This document shows positions 32,824 to 39,255 of a DNA stretch of 39,255 nucleotides, piece by piece; position 1 is the stretch's first letter, and each line of letters starts with the position of its first letter. The notes beneath the pieces were generated by a model, which saw nothing but the letters and a program-made list of their open reading frames with translations, was not told where the DNA came from and made no database searches. Origin of the DNA: Pseudomonadales bacterium (GTDB lineage: Bacteria > Pseudomonadota > Gammaproteobacteria > Pseudomonadales > JANQJO01); NCBI GenBank assembly GCA_028281605.1, contig JANQJO010000079.1, positions 1 to 39,255 on the forward strand, given 5' to 3'. Made by a program: the position numbers and the translations under genes.

Positions 32824-34038
32824 TTGGGGGCAGTGGTAACAGAGCGCCGTGTATTATCGGGTATGAGGCCCACTGGGCGATTACATCTTGGGCATTATCG
32901 AGGTGTATTGCAAAATTGGGTGCATTTGCAACATGAATATGAGTGCTTTTTTTTTGTGGCCGATTGGCATGCATTGACAACGCATTATGATGACCCTCGC
33001 CTGATAGAGTCTAATGTTTGGGAAATGGTTATCGATTGGTTGGCGGCTGGTATCAATCCAGGGTCTGCTACTTTATTTATTCAATCGCGTGTGAGTGAGC
33101 ACGCTGAATTGCATTTGTTGCTTTCCATGATGACCCCTTTGGGGTGGCTCGAGCGTGTACCTAGCTATAAAGACCAACAGGAAAAACTTAAGGAAAGAGA
33201 TTTAGCAACCTATGGTTTTCTAGGATACCCTTTACTACAAAGTGCGGATATTTTGATCTATAAAGCAGGTTGGGTCCCTGTAGGGGCAGATCAGGTTGCG
33301 CATGTAGAAATGACCCGAGAGATTGCTAGGCGTTTTAATCACCTTTACGGTCGAGAGCCTGATTTTGAGGCAATGGTTAATTCTGCTTTGAAAAAAATGG
33401 GTAAAAAGGCAGCCAAACTTTATACTCAGCTACGTAAACGTTACCAAGAGAGTGGAGATGAGCAAGCTTTGCAGACGGCGCGTGCTTTAGTAGATGATCA
33501 GAAAAATATTACTTTAGTCGATAAAGAACGTTTGCTTGGCAGTGTAGAAGGCTCGGGCAAAGCCATCCTGCCAGAGCCGCAAGCTTTGTTGGCTCCTCAG
33601 GCCAAAATGCCGGGGCTGGATGGTCAAAAAATGTCTAAATCTTATGGCAATACTATTGAATTGCGGGAAGCACCGGAGTCGGTTGAAGCTAAAATTAAAA
33701 CGATGCCAACAGATCCGGCCCGGGTGCGACGCAGTGATCCAGGCGATCCGGAAAAATGTCCAGTTTGGCAATTGCATGAAGTCTACTCGGATCAAGATAT
33801 TAAAGATTGGGTACAAACAGGTTGTCGTTCTGCTGGGATTGGTTGTTTAGAGTGCAAGCGTACTATTATTGATGCTATTAATGCAGAATTGGCTCCAATC
33901 AAGGCCAGAGCTATTGAGTACGAAAATGATAGGGGATTAATTAAAAGTATCGTAGCGGAAGGGTGTGAAATTGCACGTGAGCAAGCAAAGCAAACATTAG
34001 ATGATGTTAGGGTCGCATTGGGTTTCGACTATGGCTGA
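32824..34038 (+). CDS. trpS: Tryptophan-tRNA ligase
   Basis: TrpRS charges tRNA-Trp. The 404-residue protein has class I signatures: TGRLHLGHY (17-25; HLGH in the HIGH role) and KMSKS (269-273). TTG 32824 is chosen since AAGGAG ends 7 bases upstream and no ATG fits. At 404 residues it exceeds E. coli TrpS (334); the extra length includes an insertion around 180-260 before KMSKS, as in the long Pseudomonas form. The 157 bp upstream is AT-rich without a clear terminator or leader peptide. The gene overlaps scpA by 8 bp. Confidence 0.95.
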   Translation: MGAVVTERRVLSGMRPTGRLHLGHYRGVLQNWVHLQHEYECFFFVADWHALTTHYDDPRLIESNVWEMVIDWLAAGINPGSATLFIQSRVSEHAELHLLLSMMTPLGWLERVPSYKDQQEKLKERDLATYGFLGYPLLQSADILIYKAGWVPVGADQVAHVEMTREIARRFNHLYGREPDFEAMVNSALKKMGKKAAKLYTQLRKRYQESGDEQALQTARALVDDQKNITLVDKERLLGSVEGSGKAILPEPQALLAPQAKMPGLDGQKMSKSYGNTIELREAPESVEAKIKTMPTDPARVRRSDPGDPEKCPVWQLHEVYSDQDIKDWVQTGCRSAGIGCLECKRTIIDAINAELAPIKARAIEYENDRGLIKSIVAEGCEIAREQAKQTLDDVRVALGFDYG

Positions 34039-34927
34039 GGTCAGCGAAGGTGTGAAAAGCGGCTCTAGTGAGCCTGCGGTTGTGACCGCTCCTGCAGATC
34101 CTTTGGAAGTGATTGCTTATGTTCACGGACAGCCTTATACCGAGTTACCTAAAGATTTGTACATCCCCCCAGAAGCTTTAGAAGTTATGTTAGAAGCTTT
34201 TGAAGGGCCTTTGGATCTTTTATTATATTTAATTAAAAAAAATAATTTAGACGTGTTGGAGATTCCAGTAGCGGAAATTACTAGGCAATACGTACAATAT
34301 ATTGAATTGATGCATGCTATGCAGTTTGAATTGGCTGCAGAGTATTTGGTGATGGCGGCTATGTTGGGGGAAATTAAATCCAGTGGTTTGTTGCCACGTT
34401 TGCCTACGACAGATGACGATGAAGCAGATCCAAGGCAAGAACTTATTCGTAGGTTGCAAGAGTATGAATGTTTTAAGCTGGCCGCACAAGAATTGGATCA
34501 GTTGCCTCGTGTTGATCGTGACCTTATGGTGGTGTGTTTATCTGGTGTAAGTGATGCGGTTAACCATGCTGCATTAGAGGGATTGCCTCAGCTTTTGTAC
34601 CCTGAAGTGAGCTTGCGGGAGTTGCTGCTGGCTTTAAAAGAAGTGGCCGAGCGAGCACAGTTGCATGAGCATCATCAGATTCAACGAGAAAAGTTGTCTA
34701 TTCGTGAAAGAATGACATTAGTGTTAGATCGTTTAGCGACGCGAGAATTTATGGTATTTGTGGAGTTGTTTTGGGTTGAGGAGGGCAAAGAGGGGGTCGT
34801 TGTAACTTTTTTGGCTTTGCTGGAGCTTTTGAAAGAAGGTTTGGTTGAGGCTGTGCAGCATGAACCTTACAGCTCGATTTATGTTTCTTTGCGGATTACG
34901 CACGATGATTTAAGTGTTTTAGAGTGA
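34031..34927 (+). CDS. scpA: Segregation and condensation protein A
   Basis: ScpA is the kleisin that bridges the SMC heads in the SMC-ScpAB condensin. From ATG 34031 it has 298 residues. The kleisin N-terminal motif FEGPLDLLLYLIKKNNLDVLEI (given as a region, about 60-82) is unmistakable, followed by ITRQYVQYI and LVMAAMLGEIKS. The C-terminal winged helix has VVTFLALLELLKEGLVE. An in-frame ATG at 34001 lies deeper in trpS and is not needed; the 34031 start overlaps trpS by 8 bp. scpB starts 10 bp later. No smc gene is visible in the window. Confidence 0.94.
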   Translation: MAEVSEGVKSGSSEPAVVTAPADPLEVIAYVHGQPYTELPKDLYIPPEALEVMLEAFEGPLDLLLYLIKKNNLDVLEIPVAEITRQYVQYIELMHAMQFELAAEYLVMAAMLGEIKSSGLLPRLPTTDDDEADPRQELIRRLQEYECFKLAAQELDQLPRVDRDLMVVCLSGVSDAVNHAALEGLPQLLYPEVSLRELLLALKEVAERAQLHEHHQIQREKLSIRERMTLVLDRLATREFMVFVELFWVEEGKEGVVVTFLALLELLKEGLVEAVQHEPYSSIYVSLRITHDDLSVLE

Positions 34928-34937
34928 TGAGTAGTTT

Positions 34938-35765
34938 ATGAAGTATGATGCGGAGTTATTTTTGCAGTTAAAGCAAGTGGTAGAAGCTACTTTGTTTGTC
35001 AGTGAAAAACCGATGACAGTAAAACATATTTGGGAAAAATTGAGCAGCCATCAGCACCTATCTGTGTTAGAGTCGGTCGGTGGTGAGGTCACGCAAAAGA
35101 CTGATGAGGATGTTGATGCTTTGTTGTCGGCAGAGCAACAAAGCCATGATCCTTGGTGGTCAGCGGTTGAAAAAGACGATGTTTATCAAGCTGTTTGTCA
35201 GCTACAACAGGACTATGAAGGTCGTGGTTTGGAGCTTTGTGAGGTTGCTAGTGGCTTTAGGTTTCAAGTGAGGTCAGAGTTTGCCAAGTATATGTATGCT
35301 GTAAAGGAAGAAAAGCCGCCGCGTTATTCTCGTGCGGTCTTGGAAACCTTGTCTATAATTGCCTACAAGCAACCTATTACGCGTGCTGAAATTGAAGAGA
35401 TACGAGGGGTTGCGGTCAGTAGTCATATTGTTAAGGGTTTGTTAGAACGTGAGTGGGTACGTATAGTTGGTCATAAAGAAGTGCCAGGGCGCCCAGCCTT
35501 GTTTGCGACCACTAAGTCTTTTTTGGATTACTTTAATCTTAAGAGCCTGGAAAATTTGCCACCTCTTGCTGAGATTAAAGAGTTAGGTACAATTGAGAAG
35601 TTAGAAATCGAGCCTCAATTAGGGTGTGAGTTGGCGCAAGATTCTATGGTACAAAGCTCTATATTGGAGGTCAGTGATACCAATCAAGAAGTACTCGAAA
35701 AATCATCAGCTAAGTCTTTGAAAGAATCTGCGCAGTTAAATTCTGAGTCATTGGTAGAAGGGTAG
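34938..35765 (+). CDS. scpB: Segregation and condensation protein B
   Basis: ScpB binds the middle of ScpA as a dimer and tunes the SMC complex. This 275-residue protein has two winged helices. The first begins LKQVVEATLFVSEKPMT, carries an acidic insertion around 45-75, and ends GFRFQVR. The second has PPRYSRAVLETLSIIAYKQP, ITRAEIEEIRGV and GRPALFATTKSFLDYFNL, the family hallmark. The Ser/Glu-rich tail after about 215 looks disordered. It is co-transcribed with scpA. A heptanucleotide array begins about 50 bp after its stop. Confidence 0.94.
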   Translation: MKYDAELFLQLKQVVEATLFVSEKPMTVKHIWEKLSSHQHLSVLESVGGEVTQKTDEDVDALLSAEQQSHDPWWSAVEKDDVYQAVCQLQQDYEGRGLELCEVASGFRFQVRSEFAKYMYAVKEEKPPRYSRAVLETLSIIAYKQPITRAEIEEIRGVAVSSHIVKGLLEREWVRIVGHKEVPGRPALFATTKSFLDYFNLKSLENLPPLAEIKELGTIEKLEIEPQLGCELAQDSMVQSSILEVSDTNQEVLEKSSAKSLKESAQLNSESLVEG

Positions 35766-35816
35766 GTATATTCATGTTAGCTTGTCGTGAAAATATGTAG
35801 GTGTTACCTATACTAT

Positions 35817-35878
35817 GGTGCTTGGTGCTTGGTGCTTGGTGCTTGGTGCTTGGTGCTTGGTGCTTGGTGCTTGGTGCT
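35817..35878 (+). repeat. Heptanucleotide tandem array, (GGTGCTT) about 8.9 copies
   Basis: Perfect direct repeats of GGTGCTT run for 62 bases between scpB and rluB, 53 bases before the rluB start. Unit identity is complete, which is typical of arrays that change length by slippage. Read on the minus strand the array would encode a STKHQAP heptapeptide, but that is not a credible gene. Confidence 0.97.
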
Positions 35879-35931
35879 GAGCTGTTCATAGCTTTTTTGT
35901 AGACAAGTATAGTGCTTTTAGGTAGTAACTG

Positions 35932-36828
35932 TTGTCTAAAGAGCGTATTCAAAAAGTATTGGCTCGTATGGGGCTTGCCTCGCGTAGGTGTATTGAGGAT
36001 TATATACGCCAGGGTCGTATACAATTAAATGGTCGCCAAGCACGGCTAGGGGATCGGGTGGGAGCTGAAGATATTTTGCATTTGGATGGTCGGGTAGTGT
36101 CAGTGAAACAAAAAACAAGCAATGTTCCTAGATTGTTACTGTATCATAAAGCTGAAGGTGAAGTTTGTACGCGTACAGACCCTCAAGGTCGACCAACGGT
36201 ATTTGACCGTTTACCTAAGCTTGAAGGAGAGCGATGGGTTGCTGTCGGTCGATTAGATATTAATACCACAGGCTTGATGCTATTGACAACAGATGGCGAT
36301 TTCGCCAATAAATTGATGCACCCTTCTTCCAGGGTGGAGCGAGAATATGCTGTCCGTGTTTATGGTGCCGTTAGCTCTAAGGCTCTTGAGCAGTTGCTAA
36401 AGGGGGTTCAATTAGAGGATGGGGTAGCCAAGTTTGTTTCTTTAGTTGAGAAGGGCGGAGAAGGTAAAAATCGATGGTACCATGTTGTGGTTGCAGAAGG
36501 CCGTAATCGGGAAGTTCGGCGTATGTGGGAAAGCGTTGGTGCTCAAGTCAGTCGATTGATCAGGGTCAGGTTTGGACACATCATCTTACCTAGCGGTTTG
36601 TCGGTAGGTTGTTGGCAGGAGGCTGATTTAAATGAGATGGCGAATCTGGGTGAGCAAGTTGGGGTGCGTTTAAAGCGTAGAACTGGTTTATACGGACGAG
36701 CAAAGGTGCGTACTGATACGATTGATGAGGGTAGAGATGATATAGACACAGAAGGTTTGGAGCATGATGACTCTTCTTCTAGTAAATCTGCTAAAAGAGG
36801 TGGTTATTTGCGCCGCAAGCGTCGTTGA
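35932..36828 (+). CDS. rluB: 23S rRNA pseudouridine synthase (RluB-type)
   Basis: RluB converts U2605 of 23S rRNA to pseudouridine. The 298-residue protein has an S4 RNA-binding domain first (RIQKVLARMGLASRRCIE, then GRIQLNG), and an RsuA-family catalytic domain with D109 in VGRLDINTTGL. The later motif EGRNREVRRMWESVG is also typical. A basic tail ends in RRKRR. TTG 35932 follows AGGTAGT and gives the standard MSKERIQK start. The scpB-rluB order is conserved in Gammaproteobacteria. The heptanucleotide array lies in its leader, so array length could affect its expression. Confidence 0.93.
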   Translation: MSKERIQKVLARMGLASRRCIEDYIRQGRIQLNGRQARLGDRVGAEDILHLDGRVVSVKQKTSNVPRLLLYHKAEGEVCTRTDPQGRPTVFDRLPKLEGERWVAVGRLDINTTGLMLLTTDGDFANKLMHPSSRVEREYAVRVYGAVSSKALEQLLKGVQLEDGVAKFVSLVEKGGEGKNRWYHVVVAEGRNREVRRMWESVGAQVSRLIRVRFGHIILPSGLSVGCWQEADLNEMANLGEQVGVRLKRRTGLYGRAKVRTDTIDEGRDDIDTEGLEHDDSSSSKSAKRGGYLRRKRR

Positions 36829-37096
36829 CTGCTGGTTTGATCTAGTGTACTGCGTGGTTTGTTGTACTAACCTAGCTAATGAAACTTCAACAGGGCCTTA
36901 TAAAAACAAAACAAATCAGCTATAGCCATATTTGCCTGACTTCGATATTGTAAACTTTACCTTAGAAACTGAAAAATTGGATCAGTTAGAGGTAGTCTGA
37001 TCAAAGACGGTTGGGTTACCTTAATAATAACAATAAATTAGAGGTAATTACTCACACCCTACGTGAAATTTGGGGCTTTTGTTTTTAGCCCTATTT
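36829..37096. other. Intergenic stretch without a gene
   Basis: With repeat copy F and the bases up to 37343, this makes a ~515-bp gap. No credible open frame is visible. It is AT-rich and contains a GGGGCT (37072-37077) / AGCCC (37087-37091) hairpin with a T-rich loop that could weakly terminate rluB transcripts. Nothing else is recognised. Confidence 0.6.
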
Positions 37097-37157
37097 TACC
37101 GTGAAAATGCGATTTTCATCACCTAGGGTGACGAAAATCGCATCGCTCATGGCTGTT
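37097..37157 (-). repeat. Palindromic repeat, copy F
   Basis: On the minus strand it begins AACAGCCATGAGCGATGC. The stem GCGATTTTCGTCACC / GGTGATGAAAATCGC differs from copy E by a compensated base pair, and the unit ends ATTTTCACGGTA. The frame reads MSDAIFVTLGDENRIF and stops soon after at TAG. Confidence 0.88.
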
Positions 37158-37343
37158 TTCAGTCAAAAATTGATTTGAAAGCTAAATTATGACTGGAAAA
37201 CTATGTTTCATATGCCACAGAGGGCTATTTTCTAAGTGGGGTGAGTAGTTACAATTAGAGAAATCAATTCTTGATCAGATCGTTGTTACTGTTAAATAGC
37301 CAATTGTCTGTTTTAGTGATTATTGTACTTGAGGTATACTGTG

Positions 37344-38228
37344 ATGCCTGAGAATTTACAATCTCCTGTTAAGTTAGCAGCTACACTGGGGCAGCTGATT
37401 AATCCTCACAAAAAGATTATTTGCCAAGAAACTAAGGCACTTGATGTTTGGCAATTGTGGTTGAAAAAGATTGGGCTCAAACGGCATTCTCATAAGCTAA
37501 TGGAGTGGGTTTATTTACAGCCTGTTTACATTGTGCAACTTGATCAGGGGATGAGTTTTGGGAATCACAGATTGCCTTTTATGAGTTTGTTAGAACGAGA
37601 AAAGTTGACACGGGAAGACTTTGTTGGTTGGTGGCTGGGTACAACAGCACGTCCCCGCCAATCGTTACTGCAGCATTTGCAGAACTGTCGTCACACTATT
37701 CAGATTGGTACTATGATGTGGTTCCACCCTTTGTTGGCGAAGTCTTATGACTATCAGGAAGTATTTCAATCCTTTTGTGATTTTTTGCATGAACTGCTGT
37801 CTATGGTTAATAGTGGACAAAATGTTGATTGTTTAGATAGTACTCTTGTTGATTCGGTTGTTGGTGGTTTGTGGAGTTGTGTTTATCAACGTGTACCTGC
37901 GTATACATTTGAGTGTGAAATAGGGTATGACGAAGTGAAGTTGGACAGTTTATTAGGCTCTTACGGTTTGTTTGTACAATTGGTTGCGCAAATCATGCGT
38001 TTGGATATGTCGGTTTTAAGTATCAATAGAGAAGTATTGTGCATTGAGGGGTTTGTGGAGCGTTACAAGGCTTGGATACAAGAGGCTATTTGGAATTGGT
38101 CCAATGAATTTGCTGCGTACGATACGGTCAAAGGCCCAGTTTCTTTATTAAATGTATTTGCAGATTTTCAAACGTACTTGAGTTATCGTTTATTTGATGC
38201 ATCTTTAAAGCAAGGTTTTAATTTGTAG
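37344..38228 (+). CDS. Uncharacterised 294-residue protein
   Basis: I do not recognise this protein. ATG 37344 follows GAGG at 9 bases; the frame is open a further seven codons upstream to a TTG. It is soluble by eye, with no signal peptide or clear membrane helix, and is rich in aromatic residues (Trp, Tyr, Phe) and Leu. Features seen are WQLWLKKIGLKRHSHKLMEW near 34-53, GWWLGTTARPRQSLLQHLQN near 95-114, and an acidic C-terminal half. The gene lies alone between repeat copy F and a convergent diguanylate cyclase, with 21 bp between the two stops. It could be a lineage-specific regulator or partner of that cyclase, but nothing in the sequence shows this. Confidence 0.72.
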   Translation: MPENLQSPVKLAATLGQLINPHKKIICQETKALDVWQLWLKKIGLKRHSHKLMEWVYLQPVYIVQLDQGMSFGNHRLPFMSLLEREKLTREDFVGWWLGTTARPRQSLLQHLQNCRHTIQIGTMMWFHPLLAKSYDYQEVFQSFCDFLHELLSMVNSGQNVDCLDSTLVDSVVGGLWSCVYQRVPAYTFECEIGYDEVKLDSLLGSYGLFVQLVAQIMRLDMSVLSINREVLCIEGFVERYKAWIQEAIWNWSNEFAAYDTVKGPVSLLNVFADFQTYLSYRLFDASLKQGFNL

Positions 38229-38249
38229 AATTACCGTGTTAGGGCATGA

Positions 38250-39209
38250 TCATTTTAGATTGATATTAATTACGCGATTTCTTCCCATTTCTTTTGCTTT
38301 ATATAGTGCTTTATCAGAGCGTTTTAAAAGAGAGTCTAGGTCGTCTTTTTTTGGTAATAAAGTTGTCAGCCCAGCGCTGACAGTGATCGGTATTTCTTGG
38401 GTGTCACAGATGCAAGAGAGGCCTGCGACCATGGCTCGTAGTCGTTCAGTGATGATCAGTGCGCCTTCGTTGTTAGTATTACTGAGCAGTAATACGAATT
38501 CTTCTCCTCCGTAGCGAAAAATGCTATCGGTGCATCGGATGTTTTTTGAAAGACAGGAGACGACATCTTTAAGTACTTGATCACCTGCTGAGTGTCCAAA
38601 GTTGTCGTTGATGGTTTTGAATTTGTCTAGATCGATCATCGCGATAGATAAATCTTTTCGGTAGCGCTTAGCTGTTTCTATTTCTTTTCTTAAGGTGTTG
38701 TCCAAACTCATACGATTGCCGGCACCAGTGAGTGCGTCGGTGAAGGCGTAGCGTAAAGCAGTGTAATAGTTTAAAGCATTACGTAAAGGGTAAATAAGAG
38801 CAGTGATTGCGTGCTCAATGGTATTCAGTTCGTTTTTCAAAAATTTTTTTTGGCGAGTGAAAGTCAGTTTGCCTAGGGGTTCTCCTTCAGTGATGATTTC
38901 ATAGTTGCAATTGTGGTGTTTAGATTCACCGAATAGGAGTGTGATGTCTTCGAATTGATGAATGTATTCTAGACTGCTGATATTTAATTGTTGTTTTAGG
39001 ATATTGAAAAATGTATGTAATTGTAGTTTTAGATCTAAAGTACGTTGTAAATCTTGGTTTAGAAGAGTGATGAAGTTGTTATGAGTGACTGGATGTTGGA
39101 CGGCTGCTTGCTGTGTAAGTTGTGTAAAAAGTGGTTTAGAAAAAGATGTTGCTTTAACTGGGGTGTTATTCTCGTTTTCAAACGTTTCTGCTTTTAGTGA
39201 GTTAACCAT
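38250..39209 (-). CDS. Diguanylate cyclase (GGDEF domain)
   Basis: This 319-residue protein makes the second messenger c-di-GMP from two GTP. The GGDEF domain (about 155-315) has DALTGAGNRMSLD (158-170), MIDLDKFKTINDNFGHSAGD, the active-site GGEEF (234-238) and the ending ALYKAKEMGRNRV. An RxxD inhibitory site, RCTD (225-228), sits exactly five residues before GGEEF, so product feedback is expected. The N-terminal ~150 residues form a soluble helical region with a probable sensor or dimerisation segment (about 65-125) that I cannot name; there is no membrane helix. No EAL domain is attached. Its start, 46 bp from the window edge, follows AAAGG-type purines. Confidence 0.92.
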   Translation of the reverse strand: MVNSLKAETFENENNTPVKATSFSKPLFTQLTQQAAVQHPVTHNNFITLLNQDLQRTLDLKLQLHTFFNILKQQLNISSLEYIHQFEDITLLFGESKHHNCNYEIITEGEPLGKLTFTRQKKFLKNELNTIEHAITALIYPLRNALNYYTALRYAFTDALTGAGNRMSLDNTLRKEIETAKRYRKDLSIAMIDLDKFKTINDNFGHSAGDQVLKDVVSCLSKNIRCTDSIFRYGGEEFVLLLSNTNNEGALIITERLRAMVAGLSCICDTQEIPITVSAGLTTLLPKKDDLDSLLKRSDKALYKAKEMGRNRVININLK

Positions 39210-39255
39210 TTTATGAACCTTTGCTTCATTTGTTACTGATGTTTTCTTGGCAAAC

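Noticed and set aside
35710..36024. Minus-strand frame with STKHQAP repeats
   Set aside because: It is the translated heptanucleotide array plus antisense of scpB and rluB ends; no start signals or family resemblance.
9790..37157. CRISPR array
   Set aside because: The repeat copies are far apart or abut without spacers, are palindromic over their whole length, and no cas genes are present.

Overview
The window looks like a moderately AT-rich gammaproteobacterial chromosome. The evidence is conserved gene order rather than any single gene: SRP RNA–dnaX–ybaB–recR–rnd, nagZ–(mscS)–hpt–S-methyl-5'-thioinosine phosphorylase, ispE–tRNA-Gln–prs–rplY–pth–ychF, and a Sua5/YciO homologue–trpS–scpA–scpB–rluB. 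All are arrangements known from Pseudomonas and the Oceanospirillales. waaA implies a lipid A/Kdo outer membrane. A eukaryote-type RING finger gene and other possible secreted proteins suggest a host-associated lineage; an Endozoicomonadaceae-like organism would fit, but that is a low-confidence guess.

Layout. 1-340 is the 3' end of an integron-type integrase, whose cassettes would lie left of the window. 456-763 is a decayed short-chain dehydrogenase. 877-6869 holds the SRP RNA, DNA replication and repair genes, RNase D and an ABC exporter. 7000-9734 (minus strand) holds an RDD membrane protein and a lytic transglycosylase. 9790-18880 is an accessory block bounded and split by a palindromic ~60-bp repeat: a GC-richer gene for an acidic, EF-hand-like protein (10009-12348), then a very AT-rich overlapping operon of a RING-H2 protein, a 1767-residue protein with a nucleotidyltransferase-like front end, and an L,D-transpeptidase. 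18917-22464 returns to housekeeping genes (nagZ, mscS, hpt, mtnP). 22570-23841 is a probable acquired AAA/DUF4143 ATPase. 23975-31816 holds waaA and the ETF-QO to ychF run, with strand composition reversed relative to both flanks. 32043-36828 holds the YciO-like gene, trpS, scpAB and rluB, with a heptanucleotide tandem array before rluB. The right end holds an unrecognised gene and a diguanylate cyclase.

Working together. slt, the L,D-transpeptidase and nagZ all act on peptidoglycan and probably formed an ancestral cell-wall neighbourhood that the accessory block interrupted. The RING-H2, giant and L,D-transpeptidase genes are joined by stop/start overlaps or near-overlaps, so they are probably co-translated.

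The best candidates for something undescribed are (1) the RING-H2 plus giant nucleotidyltransferase-like gene pair, (2) the acidic multi-module protein beside it, and (3) the dispersed repeat, which is both a compensated hairpin and an open peptide-coding frame in every full-length copy.
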